From the NCBI RefSeq assembly GCF_034274695.1, contig NZ_CP128362.1:868001-932000 (forward strand): a DNA stretch of 64,000 nt, in the 5' to 3' direction. The notes beneath the pieces were generated by a model, which was given only the letters and a program-made list of their open reading frames with translations, did not search any database and was not told the origin of the DNA. Positions 29,760 through 40,200 of the stretch are shown here, one piece after another (position 1 is the stretch's first letter; each line of letters opens with the position of its first letter). The position numbers and the translations under genes were made by a program. This DNA comes from Chitinophaga sp. LS1. GTDB taxonomy: Bacteria > Bacteroidota > Bacteroidia > Chitinophagales > Chitinophagaceae.

Positions 29760-29957
29760 GGTCGCAAAAACTATCTCTTTTGTGGTTCCCATGATGCTGC
29801 GCAACGAGCAGGATTACTCTATTCTTTATTAGTCACCTGCAAACTAAACAACATCAATCCATATAACTGGCTGAAGGATGTTCTAAGCCGGGACATTAAT
29901 GAAATGCCTATCAATCAGATCAAAAACTTGCTACCATATAACTGGAAAGAACAATAA
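29760..29957 (+). pseudogene. IS66 TnpC-like transposase, C-terminal fragment (3' exon of the intron)
   Basis: The frame reads GRKNYLFCGSHDAAQRAGLL, then LVTCKLNNINPYNWLKDVLS and MPINQIKNLLPYNWKEQ, stop at 29955-29957. It is the IS66 C-terminal domain and begins a few bases after the intron. The rest of the transposase is absent on the other side of the intron. Confidence 0.8.
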
Positions 29958-30123
29958 TGTTCAGCAAATAAAAGGCCTTAAGCAAAGCTAGTATGAAAAA
30001 TTGTATTCAGTCTTAAACTTCCCGGAGGTTTTATGTATGTAATTGCGAAAAAAGAAACTGGTTCTTGAAAATAAGTGAAATTTGAAGTAGCAAATATTCT
30101 TAATCACATTAAAATCAAGAACC

Positions 30124-31215
30124 ATGGGTAAAAATAATCAACTTCGGTTTGATAATGAAATTATCTATTGTGGGATAGATGTACATAAGACAAATTGGAA
30201 GATCAATGCCTGGATGAATAATATAGAAATTTCAAAATTTAGTCAAAATCCTGATGTATTCTTACTGAAGAAATATTTTGAGAAGAACTATCCAGGTGCT
30301 CATTTGAAAGTTGTTTATGAAGCTGGCTTTTGTGGATTTGGAATACAAAGGTCCTTTACAGATCTCGGGATAAATTGCCAGGTTGTTAATGCCTCTGATA
30401 TTCCGGCTACTGATAAGGATAGAAAAAGAAAGAATGATAAACGGGATGCACGTAAACTGAGCATTGAATTAGCCAACAATAATCTGAAAGGCATATATGT
30501 ACCAAATGAACTGATGGAGCATGCTCGTGCTTTAGTTAGAAAACGACATCATTTAGTTAGAGATCAAAGCAGGGCAATGAACCGAATTAAACATTTGTTG
30601 CTTTGCCATGGGCTTGCAGATAGCATTATAGGGGAAAGAATAACAGAAAAATACATCAAGCAGCTTCAAATGCTGGAATGTGGATCTATTGTGCTAAAAC
30701 AAACATTACATTTTACAATTGAGCAATATAGGCAGTTAAGGATAATAGTCAAGGATATAACACTTTCTATTAGAAAACTCTCACAGCAGGAGCCATTTTT
30801 AAAACTACAACAACAACTCCAGACTATTGATGGGATTGGATTAATCAGTGGTATGGTTATACAAACGGAAATAATGGATATGTATCGCTTTAAAACTTTT
30901 GATAGCCTCTGTGATTATACAGGTCTTGTGCCAGATATATATAGCAGTAACGATAGAATGATAGTGCGAGGAATATCGAATCGCGGGAATAAATTTCTAA
31001 AGGATACTATTATCGAATGTAGTTGGGCTCTCCTAAGAAAGGATCCTGCAATGCTTATGAAATATAACGAATACAAAAAAAGAATGAATGGAAATAAAGC
31101 AATTATCCGAATAGCAAAGCATCTTTTGGCAAGAGTTAGACATATATGGAAAAATAACGAAGCATATTGTAATGGAATTATTGAACCAAGTAATAATGCG
31201 TTTTTAAGGCATTAA
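30124..31215 (+). CDS. IS110-family DEDD transposase/recombinase
   Basis: A 363-residue complete protein. The N-terminal RuvC-like DEDD domain has YCGIDVHKTNW (D), VVYEAGFCGFG (E) and NDKRDARKLS (D, D). A coiled middle follows. The C-terminal Transposase_20 domain has TIDGIGLISGMVIQTEI and the catalytic-Ser region RMIVRGISNRGNKFLKD. IS110 enzymes recombine using a bridge RNA made from the element's non-coding end. The gene seems intact, so the element could still be active. Confidence 0.92.
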   Translation: MGKNNQLRFDNEIIYCGIDVHKTNWKINAWMNNIEISKFSQNPDVFLLKKYFEKNYPGAHLKVVYEAGFCGFGIQRSFTDLGINCQVVNASDIPATDKDRKRKNDKRDARKLSIELANNNLKGIYVPNELMEHARALVRKRHHLVRDQSRAMNRIKHLLLCHGLADSIIGERITEKYIKQLQMLECGSIVLKQTLHFTIEQYRQLRIIVKDITLSIRKLSQQEPFLKLQQQLQTIDGIGLISGMVIQTEIMDMYRFKTFDSLCDYTGLVPDIYSSNDRMIVRGISNRGNKFLKDTIIECSWALLRKDPAMLMKYNEYKKRMNGNKAIIRIAKHLLARVRHIWKNNEAYCNGIIEPSNNAFLRH

Positions 31216-31427
31216 CTCAGAAGATAGAACAAAAGCCAGAAATTTAGATCTCTGGCTTCTACTATCTCCTTCGATCTGGCTATCCCTTGTAAGGTTGCTC
31301 GCCAGCAGAGCCCTACTCCGTTTGGCCAAGACAATATAAAAATAACAGAACTATCCAAATAATTATAAGTTTTTATGAGTGTTCATCGTTACGTATGCCT
31401 GCAGCACTTTAATTAAAGATGTCTGTT
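31216..31427 (+). ncRNA. Candidate bridge RNA region of the IS110 element
   Basis: The non-coding stretch after the transposase (about 212 nt) is longer than the one before it (about 93 nt). It has a stem AAGCCAGA/TCTGGCTT at about 31231-31256 and further short complementary blocks. In IS1111-type members the bridge RNA lies at this end. This is inference from position and one clear stem only. Confidence 0.3.
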
Positions 31428-31628
31428 CTTCCCGGAGGTTACAAACACTCATTTTATAGGCTTAAATGAACCTTGCAGCATGCAACGCTCAAAATGTTGC
31501 ACAGACTGTTTATCGTAGGATGCTTATATATTGTTTTGATGGTACATGGAAATATTATGCCCAGTATTTACAAGAGCCAAATTTATTTTGGATCTCCGCG
31601 AACAATATTACATCATAGTAGGCATACG

Positions 31629-31744
31629 TTAATCCATATGAATGGCTGAAGGATGTGCTTAGCCAAGATATATATGAAATGCCTATCAACCAGATCAAAA
31701 CTCTTCTTCCTCATAATTGGGCCAAAACAAAAAATCCTCTATAA
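31629..31744 (+). pseudogene. IS66 TnpC-like C-terminal remnant
   Basis: The frame reads VNPYEWLKDVLSQDIYEMPI, then NQIKTLLPHNW and a stop at 31742-31744. It closely resembles the fragment at 29760-29957 and is followed by a similar tail ending CTTCCCGGAGG. Only the last ~38 codons remain. The 31441-31628 stretch before it holds no recognised gene. Confidence 0.75.
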
Positions 31745-31831
31745 ACACAATGGCTTAATGCAAAGTTAGCATGGCGAGATTAAAATGTTTTTAAACTTCC
31801 CGGAGGAATACGATGAACCAACATAAAAAAA

Positions 31832-31862
31832 TGAGGTGGGTCAACATGGTCCAGAATCTACA
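31832..31862 (+). repeat. 31-bp inverted repeat, left copy
   Basis: Begins TGAGGTGGGTCAACATGG and matches the reverse complement of 46018-46048 at 30 of 31 positions (mismatch G/T at base 18). The two copies point inwards and bound 14.2 kb that holds an S9 peptidase, a SusD/SusC pair and nested IS elements. Confidence 0.85.
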
Positions 31863-32071
31863 ATTTGCTTAAAAACACGTCTGTGAGGCAAATTATGAGT
31901 CGGAAGGGCTATAATCTAGCAGCTTAATTATTTATCTATTTTTTTTATTGCAAATCTATTCTCATATTATTAGATTCAGACAACAATTAAGTCTACCCAG
32001 TATTCAAAAGAAAAAGTTCAAATCAGCTAATAGTATTAATATGATTAAACAACTTCAAAGGTCACAAGTAT

Positions 32072-34759
32072 CTAATTTTTGAGAGGTAGTAGACTACTAG
32101 CTCCTGGAGTATTTACTTCTTTATCATATTCAAAACCTGAATCAATAATAGTTTTATTTCCTGGTATACCTTTCGTCATCCATAGCGGTGCTGGGGCGCC
32201 TTTTAAATAATGATCAAAAAACTGGGTCATTCTTGTGTATAAATCATAAATATTATTCAAATTTGATATACCATGCCCCTCTTGCTGATATCTCAACATC
32301 CACACAGGCTTCCCCTCTCTACGGAGAGAGATAAACCATTCTATCCCTTGCTGTACATTAACATTGTAATCCTTTAAAGTAGTTACTATTAAAATCGGCG
32401 TCGTTACATTTTTCGCATATGCTACAGGTGAATTATGTAAATATCTCTCCGGGTCTGTTGATAAGCTTACCCCCATCCTAAATTGCCGATTTTCAAATTC
32501 CTCATCTCGAAGACCTGGCACATTACCATATCCGCTTATCAGATCCGAAGGAGCTGAAATAGGTACTGCTGCAGCAAATTTATTACTGAAAGTTGCTAGG
32601 CAATTTGTAACATATCCACCAAAGCTGCCACCACATAATCCATAATGCGTACTATCAACATATGGAAGTTTTGCTAAGTAAGAACCAGCCCCTTCTACAG
32701 CATTGACTATGCTCCGAGATAACTCACCAGGTTTAAAATGGATATCAGTTCGGCAGATTAAATAACCGTGACTTAACATCATTGGGAAATTATAATAATA
32801 ATAATCACTAACTGCGGGTAAGATAAAGGCATTAAGCTTAGCACTTTCTTGTTCGTAGTAACTAAATAATACAGGATATTTTTTGGTAGAATCAAAATTA
32901 TCTGGTTTATATAAAATGGCTTGCGTTTTAATGCCATCTCTTGTTTCAAAATTAATTAGATCTGCAGTATGCCATTGGTAATTTTTTTCTGGATGGATAT
33001 GACTAATTTGATGAAAATCTTTAAAATTTGATGTCCAAAAATAATTAGAAGATTCACGAGTACTCATTCTACTGACTACCCAAATTTCCTTATCCTTCGC
33101 CTTAATCGGCATACTATAGTAAACATTTTGGCTTGGTGCACAATACACATATTTCCCCATCGTTAATAATTGCGGATTCCGTTTACTACCAACTTTTATC
33201 CGAAAGAATCCATTATCCTTCGTTTCTTCATTAAACGCAGTTATAACAAGCGACTGACCATACTTTGGTTGTAATTTTTCATTCGAAGACTGTTGATAAA
33301 ACCTAAAAACAATGTGATTTTTCCTACCATATCCATTTGTTAGATTAACAGCAGCAGTCTTACCGCTCAGATCAATTTGCCAAACGTCATAACGATCATA
33401 AACAATAATGTAATTATTACCACTACACCAATTATAAAATTCTAGTCCTCTGCTATTCTGATGTGAAGGCTGTTCCACCTTATCATCAACTAATGGAATT
33501 GATAAGTCCTTTGTGATATTAATACTGGATCGCGTAGTGGTATTAATACTATACAAATCTCCTCCCCAATCTTGTTGGTTTACTAAGTATTCACCAGTAG
33601 GTGACATCTCAATATTACCAATCCGAGAATCTACTGTAAACTTTTTGCGATCTGATATACATAATAAATGGCCTCTATCCCAGCTCTTATAGTTCCAGTA
33701 ATACTCAGAAGGATGCCCCTCTATATTTGAAATAAAAATATTATTTTCATCAATTGATAACGAACGAACTCTTTCATAATGATTATCGGTTAAACGAATG
33801 AGTGTTCCCATTTTCAGATCATAAGCAAAAGAATAGACTGCTACGGTAGGAGTTGCTTCAAGATTGAAGGAAGCATCCTGATAACTAAATATCTGAACTG
33901 CATTAGCTCTTGATTCTTGTCCTTTAATTGAAGGCCCTTTTATATTAATAAATAAAAATTTACATTTTGGGCTGAAAGATTGTGGGCCATCTATTGTCAA
34001 ATTCATTGTATCATACGATTTCGAAAGTTCAATCTTCTTAGCACTTTCTTTAGAATTATCATCCCATAACCAAATTGAAGAATTATTAAAGAAGCTCACA
34101 TGTTTACCCTCCGAATCGATTATCAAATGAGAAGGCATATTTTTACCTCTCCATATTTCTAATTGCCGTTCTTCACCTAGTTGCAAAACTTTAATACAAT
34201 AATTATTACCATTTTCCTCTATAAAGGAAATGACATTTCCCTGACTAGAAGAAATAAACTGTTTGACATACGCATAACTCTGTATTGATTTTTTTGATAG
34301 GTTAATAATAGAAAGAGTATTTAATGAGTCCTTTTTTCTTAGTAACAAATACTGTTGCTGTCCTTTTCCTTTAAGAGTAAATTCGGCTACATTTTGTATG
34401 ATTTCACGTCTATTATTTCCTAATTCCTGAATAAACAACTGATCTCCTTGAACTAAACAAATACCATAGCGATTATCATCTGTAAACATTGGAAACCCAA
34501 CAAGACTATCAATATGAAGTTCCCATTTATTGTCAATTCGTTTATAAATTAATCTAGACTTATTGCTCATGGCTAACATGGCATCGTTAATAATATATCC
34601 TACATATAATCCATCGTTACTTACAATACAAGAACCGTAAACGATTGTTGGCCAACCACGAACTGAACTAGTATCAATTAATGGAAGCAAATGCTGATTA
34701 TAGGCCTTAGTGAAAACTAATAATGAAAAAAATATTAATAATATGTTTTTCTTCTTCAT
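32072..34759 (-). CDS. S9 family prolyl oligopeptidase/dipeptidyl peptidase-like, exported
   Basis: An 895-residue protein with signal peptide MKKKNILLIFFSLLVFTKAY. A beta-propeller-like N-terminal ~600 residues is followed by an alpha/beta hydrolase peptidase domain. Nucleophile Ser is in GLCGGSFGGY (about S712), Asp in TTLKDYNVN (about D797) and His in QQEGHGIS (about H829). This is the order of S9 enzymes; KDYNV departs from the usual D-x-x-V surroundings. It probably cleaves peptides in the periplasm, perhaps products imported by the neighbouring SusC/SusD pair. It shares its C-terminal half with the shorter protein at 59735-61309. Some 270 bp upstream hold no recognised feature. Confidence 0.87.
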   Translation of the reverse strand: MKKKNILLIFFSLLVFTKAYNQHLLPLIDTSSVRGWPTIVYGSCIVSNDGLYVGYIINDAMLAMSNKSRLIYKRIDNKWELHIDSLVGFPMFTDDNRYGICLVQGDQLFIQELGNNRREIIQNVAEFTLKGKGQQQYLLLRKKDSLNTLSIINLSKKSIQSYAYVKQFISSSQGNVISFIEENGNNYCIKVLQLGEERQLEIWRGKNMPSHLIIDSEGKHVSFFNNSSIWLWDDNSKESAKKIELSKSYDTMNLTIDGPQSFSPKCKFLFINIKGPSIKGQESRANAVQIFSYQDASFNLEATPTVAVYSFAYDLKMGTLIRLTDNHYERVRSLSIDENNIFISNIEGHPSEYYWNYKSWDRGHLLCISDRKKFTVDSRIGNIEMSPTGEYLVNQQDWGGDLYSINTTTRSSINITKDLSIPLVDDKVEQPSHQNSRGLEFYNWCSGNNYIIVYDRYDVWQIDLSGKTAAVNLTNGYGRKNHIVFRFYQQSSNEKLQPKYGQSLVITAFNEETKDNGFFRIKVGSKRNPQLLTMGKYVYCAPSQNVYYSMPIKAKDKEIWVVSRMSTRESSNYFWTSNFKDFHQISHIHPEKNYQWHTADLINFETRDGIKTQAILYKPDNFDSTKKYPVLFSYYEQESAKLNAFILPAVSDYYYYNFPMMLSHGYLICRTDIHFKPGELSRSIVNAVEGAGSYLAKLPYVDSTHYGLCGGSFGGYVTNCLATFSNKFAAAVPISAPSDLISGYGNVPGLRDEEFENRQFRMGVSLSTDPERYLHNSPVAYAKNVTTPILIVTTLKDYNVNVQQGIEWFISLRREGKPVWMLRYQQEGHGISNLNNIYDLYTRMTQFFDHYLKGAPAPLWMTKGIPGNKTIIDSGFEYDKEVNTPGASSLLPLKN

Positions 34760-35033
34760 GATAAAATATTATAAAAACAGAATAACTCAATGTTAAAGTA
34801 TCAGCCTGAAATAAAACATCAGTAGAGCAAATATCTCCGAAAGACCCTACCCAATAACTTCTTGAAAAAAGTATAAAACCTATTATTTATTAACTATAGT
34901 AGTATCTGATATAATTTTAGATCCCCCAGTAATAATTCCGAATCTAAAAAATAGTGATTAAAATTAAGTGGTAGAATCATAACCTAAATAATACACACTA
35001 TTCTTGACCTAAAAAAATGAACACTCGGTTAAG

Positions 35034-35720
35034 CTAAATTTTTCAATATTCCATTTGGCCCATTTAACTCAAATTCATATGAAGAAACATAGCCAAGATA
35101 TGAGTATTTGTGACTCCTGTTATAAAATCCTTCAATGTAACTTAAAATGGCACTTCGAGCATTGTTAATAAGGTAGATCTAATCTCGCTTTAAAGTAGAG
35201 AACAGACTTTCGGCAACAGAATTATCCTAGCAGTTACCTTTTCTACTAATACTATATATCATTTTGAAATGTACAAATTCATTTTGATACTTATGGTTAG
35301 CATACTGAACTCCCAGTCTAAATGCTGCATTAGTCCCGATTGGAATTTTCGTAAGTTGATTTACATCTTTAAGGGCACAAAAACGAAATTGATTTTCATT
35401 CTTGTTTCCTAGACCATCCAACTATATCCTATGAGAAAAGGTCTACCATTATCGCTAGAAAAAGCTACCCTCATTATTACGGATGTAGGTTATATCCGAG
35501 GCCAAATTCTGATTGGGTTTTCCGCTTAAAAATCTCGAATGAACACATTTCCAGCAACTGGCAGATCATGGCCACTTTCAATCGTCACACAATCTGTCCT
35601 TTCTGTACCCTACATAGTCCCTTCTGCTGAATGGATTCTTCCTTAAACTCTTTACTGTATTTTTTCACTTTGACATATACTAAATTAAGATAGAAAAATC
35701 TTAATTTAGTATATGTCAAA
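35034..35720 (-). pseudogene. Decayed IS3-family element (copy 1)
   Basis: Leftward fragments of OrfB are readable: SRKGNCWDN, SLFSTLKRDLIYLINNARSA and EGFYNRSHKYSYLGYVSSYE, stop near 35034. Between 35430 and 35660 only scraps in shifting frames remain, and the OrfA start (MSK) at about 35675 soon meets a stop. It is the same IS group as the disrupted copy at 42386-45965. Confidence 0.75.
35669..35720. repeat. Perfect 23-bp hairpin at the OrfA start of the IS3 remnant
   Basis: TTTGACATATACTAAATTAA and three more bases (35669-35691) pair exactly with 35698-35720 around a 6-nt loop. The OrfA start codon lies in the stem. The related element has an imperfect equivalent at about 45911-45960. Such stems can hide the start site from read-through transcripts. 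Confidence 0.8.
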
Positions 35721-35757
35721 TTAGGGCATATCAAGATATCTATTGCAATCCGGACAC

Positions 35758-37263
35758 TCAATATCCCTCATTTTGGGTTAGGTTTGAGTTAGCATTCAGC
35801 TCCGTGTTTGCTATTGGGTACAATTGCCAATTAGTATTCCAGGTTCCCCCCTTCTCTACTGATATATCTTTCATCACATTATCTATTAACTTCGTACGCT
35901 TCAAATCAAGCCAACGATGTCCCCATTCCGAAAACAGCTCAACTCTTCGCTCTTGAAGCACCGCTATATTTAGAGAATCTTTTGTTGTTAAAGGGATATC
36001 TTCAAGCCCAGCCCTATGTCTAATTACATTTATATCAGCTACCCCTTCTTGTAATTTCCCCTGTTGAATTCTAGCTTCCGCTCTAATTAAATATTGCTCC
36101 GCCAACCTAAGTATCATAATATATTCTGTAGGATTATTATCAGAAGCCAATGCTCCAGATTTGTATTTATAAGGGAAAAAATACGTACCATTGTCAGTTA
36201 CAACACTATCTATCCATTTTTTTCTACGCAAGTCTCCAATTTCAAAATTATCATATATATGACGACTTAAAACAACAGGATAATTATCTGTATTAGGTCC
36301 ACTATCAGGTAAGACAAATACTTTTCCATCACCAGTGTTAGCACTTGTATTATCAACTACCTGCAACTGCCAAATTGACTCATTACTATTTTTAAGAAAT
36401 GTAAAATCAAGTGAATCTAGTTTAAACAACGATTGATTCCCAATTACGATACTAGCTTGCTTTTCAGAATTCGTAAAATCAGAATTATATAGATAAACTC
36501 TCGCTAACAAGGCCGCAGCAGCCCATTTCGTGGGCCTTACACGTTCACTGGTACCTCCAATTAAGTTACCTGATAAAAAATTTTCACTTAAAAGGTTCTC
36601 TGCAGAGATAAGGTCATCTATTATTTGAGAGTAAATTAAATCAACACTAGATTTGCTTAAGGTTGAATTAATTATTGGATTAGTAGATAATACCAACGGA
36701 ACCTCTCCGTAAAGATTAACTAAATAAAAATAACAAAAAGCTCGAATTAATTTAGCTTCACCTAACAATTGATTTTGAACCTCTGATGTCAAAGTATTTT
36801 TATTGGTTAAACCTTCAATCGCTGAGTTTGCATTAAAAATTATTCCATAATCATAATTCCATAAAAGAATATCATAGTCTGCTGTTAATGAATTTGCATA
36901 AAAATTATTTAAGAATACATTACTTGTATTAAAAAGTGTTAATTCGTCAGCTGATAAACCGGCGTAAAGAGATATACTAGTCAAACCTCCAGATCCACTA
37001 AAAGCATTATGATTATCTTTACTTATAGTTGAATAAATGTTCGTTACTGCAGCAATAGCAGTCTCATCAATACTATATACGTTTGTCCCATTAAGACTAT
37101 TATTGGGAGGATCAATTGAGATTAGCCTACTACAACCAGTTTGTAGCATCGAGCAAAAGAATAAAAGAGCGAAAATGATATTTCTATCTTTATCCAATAA
37201 TGGGAAATTATTCGAAGAGTTATGCGTTTTATTCATAAAATTAATCTTCAACTTATTATTCAA
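35758..37263 (-). CDS. SusD/RagB-like nutrient-binding outer-membrane lipoprotein
   Basis: A 501-residue SusD-family protein. The lipobox is LQTGC after a long N-terminal stretch; an ATG at 37236 (MNKTHNSS) would give a more usual leader. Landmarks are LLGEAKLIRAFCYFYLVNLYGEVPLV, AALLARVYLYNSDF, a C-terminal EYIMILRLAEQYLIRAEARI and ERRVELFSEWGHRWLDLKR, diagnostic of SusD/RagB. It is translated 14 bp after the SusC stop, as usual for a SusCD pair, and forms the cell-surface lid over the SusC channel. Confidence 0.92.
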   Translation of the reverse strand: MNNKLKINFMNKTHNSSNNFPLLDKDRNIIFALLFFCSMLQTGCSRLISIDPPNNSLNGTNVYSIDETAIAAVTNIYSTISKDNHNAFSGSGGLTSISLYAGLSADELTLFNTSNVFLNNFYANSLTADYDILLWNYDYGIIFNANSAIEGLTNKNTLTSEVQNQLLGEAKLIRAFCYFYLVNLYGEVPLVLSTNPIINSTLSKSSVDLIYSQIIDDLISAENLLSENFLSGNLIGGTSERVRPTKWAAAALLARVYLYNSDFTNSEKQASIVIGNQSLFKLDSLDFTFLKNSNESIWQLQVVDNTSANTGDGKVFVLPDSGPNTDNYPVVLSRHIYDNFEIGDLRRKKWIDSVVTDNGTYFFPYKYKSGALASDNNPTEYIMILRLAEQYLIRAEARIQQGKLQEGVADINVIRHRAGLEDIPLTTKDSLNIAVLQERRVELFSEWGHRWLDLKRTKLIDNVMKDISVEKGGTWNTNWQLYPIANTELNANSNLTQNEGY

Positions 37264-37277
37264 TTAATTTTTTCAAT

Positions 37278-40200
37278 TTAAAGAGTTACATTTATACCTC
37301 CCATTACAATACGAAGAGGTGGCAATATTGCGTTTCCACTTTCCGGGTCTAATCCTTTATAATTGGTGATAGTAGCAAGATTCGAACAATTTAATGTCAA
37401 CCTACAACTTTCAATTTGCAATTTCCTAATCCACGACTCAGGCATTTTCCATGAAGCCGAAATGTTTTTAAACCTTAACACCCATGCGTCAGTGTAATTC
37501 ATAGTACTTAGAGAAGTTGCAGCGAAAGAATTAGTACGAATAGAGGAAAATTTTTGAATTTGAGATACATCATTCGAAATACGCCATCTTCCCATCACAT
37601 ATTTAGGTTGATTTCCCGTATTAGTTGAAAAATAACCAGGGCCAGTATTAAATCCTGGATAGCCACTTGATACCACAACCTTTGTAAACTGGAGTAAAAC
37701 ATCTAACTCAAATCCTTTCCATGAGATTTGATTGGTAATACCACCATAAAACGTGGGAGTCAAATCTACCATTACAGTTCTATCTGTTGAATAAGAGGGA
37801 GAAGATGTTGCGCCTCCTTTTGAGTCTTCAAATTCATAATATCCAGTTTCAGTATTAACTCTTAAAAATTTATATAATCTAATTCCACTCATCGGTTTCC
37901 CAACTATATAACTTGATGCATAGGTTGAACTTGACAAACCAGGGAACGAAATAAGTTTATTCCTCGCAAATGTTATATTTAAATTAGTTGACCAACTAAA
38001 TGCATGTTTTCTAATATTTATTGAGTTTAGACTAATTTCCAAACCACTATTTTGAATAGTAGCAGGTAAATTACGTGGATAAGAATTATTACCAGAAATC
38101 CAAGGTAATTTATAAGCCAAAAGTTGATTGGAGGAGCGATGGCGATAGTAATTAATACTTAAAAGAACATTATTATCTTTAATAAATCCTAGATCAACTC
38201 CAAATTGCATTTTCCGAGTTTCCTCCCATTGTAAGTATGGATTAGGTATCCCAGCAGGCATTAACCCAACAACCCCTTGATAAGCAATAGGTACATTATT
38301 AGGTATATAACTGTTAACATATTGATAGTCTCCTATTTGATCATTTCCGGTAGTTCCATAGCTTGCTTTTAGTTTACCAAAAGACAAGAATTGTAGATTT
38401 CGATGAATAAAAGGTTCTGATGAAAATATCCAAGCTCCTGCTACACTCCAAAAATTATGAAATAGATTTTCTGGTCCAAACCGTGATGAACCATCTCTTC
38501 TAGCTGCTAAATTAACTATATATTTATCCTTCAATCTGTAATTAATTATGCCAAATAAAGCATTATACTTATATCGAGAATCGACTGTTGAAGTTGCTGT
38601 TAAAGTTGCTGCAGACAAAGGATCTAACAAAAGCAAATCCGTCGAATAACCCGAACCATATAATTTAACTTGCCGATCAGCCTTTTGTTGCAAAGTTGAA
38701 CCTACTAAAAATTCAAGATTTTCTTTGCCTACATTAAGTTTGTAATTTATTTGAGGTTCTATAATCCATGAAGATGTACTACCATAAGAATAATTAGCTG
38801 ATCTAATAGAATACTTCCTCACCTCAGGGGCGTTGATAGTTAAAGGGTAAGTTTGATATTCATTTATTTGCATACTAGTATATCCTAAATTAGCTTTCAC
38901 TATCAAACCGGAAAATATCTCATAATTCATCATAAAACTACTTATGAGGTTTTTTGTACTAACATCAGCTTGGGATTGAGTATAATTTAAAGGATTTCTC
39001 CAAGAAGAGGTACTATCAGACTTAAGAGCCCAATTCAATGTTCCATCTTTGTTATACAAGGGAGGTGCAACTGGCGACAGATAAAGAGCCGCTGTTGCTA
39101 AGTTGATTAGCGGCAAACGATTATCATCTACCATATAGGATCCAGACAATTGCATCTGAAATTTTCGATTTGCAGAAAGGTTATTTAAATTTAAATGAAT
39201 TGCCCCCCTTTGATCTCCTAAGTTAGTAGGATACACTGTTGTTTCCTTATGATAACCAACGCCAACTAAATATTGAAATTTTTCTGAACCGCCAGATGCA
39301 GCTCCTTGAATATCATTAAATGTTGCAGTACCCCCAAGTAACTCTTTTTGCCAGTTAGTACTCCTTGTCGTATCCCATGTTCCATTTAAATCATAATCTG
39401 TTGGCAAAATTGGTCTTCCGTCATTTAACTTAGCCTCATGACGCATTTGCAGATATTCTTTTGCATTCAATAGGCTTAATTTTTCACCAACCCTACCTAT
39501 CCCTGTTTGCAGGTTAAAATTTAACTTTAGAGGGCCTATCTTTCCTTTCTTCGTTGTTATCAAAATAGCACCTGCTGCAGCACGTGAGCCATAAATGGAA
39601 GTTGCATCAGCATCTCTCAAAATACTTATACTTTCAATATCATTAGGGTTAATAAAGCTTAAAGGACTACCTGATTGAGCATTAGGATTTATTATTAAAT
39701 TACCAGAAGTTCCCATTGTAGTATTAGTAGAAGGTAATAGCTGAGACGCATATGGTACTCCATCAATCACATACAATGGATCCATACCTTTAGAGAAGCT
39801 ATTTTGACCTCGTATTTGAACGGTTATCCCCGAATTGGCAACCCCACTATTTTGATTAATGACAAGACCTGGAACCTCTCCCTGTAAAGCCATTAGTAAG
39901 TTAGTAATTGGCTTTCTCGCGATCTTATCGGAACCTATTGTAGTAATAGTTCCAGGCAAAAAACGTTGATTAGTAGTAGTATAAGCTGAAATTACTGCCT
40001 CATCTAGTATATTTACATTTCCCTTCAAAACAAAGGACCTCTCTTGTAAAGCAACAGCTACATCTGATTCAAAAGTAACAAATCCCATGCTACTAATTAC
40101 TACTTTAGTTCTTAGCGGTACCCCTTTCAATATAAATGTTCCATTATCTGCTGTAACAGTACCTATTGGCCTACCTCTTATTGAAATAGTTGCTCCTGGT

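Larger units (their letters stand above)
30031..31427 (+). mobile_element. IS110-family element
   Basis: Limits are set by a 13-bp direct repeat, CTTCCCGGAGGTT, at 30018-30030 and 31428-31440, both sides of an intact IS110 transposase gene. A shorter version (CTTCCCGGAGG) recurs at 31796-31806, at the end of an IS66 remnant, so the repeat may be the IS66 terminus used as target. Exact termini are uncertain because IS110 elements have no standard inverted repeats. Confidence 0.65.

Noticed and set aside
31466..31618. 50-codon ORF beginning MNLAACNAQNVAQ between the IS110 element and an IS66 remnant
   Set aside because: No family is recognised, it lies in mobile-element debris and coding character is not evident, so it is not listed as a gene.
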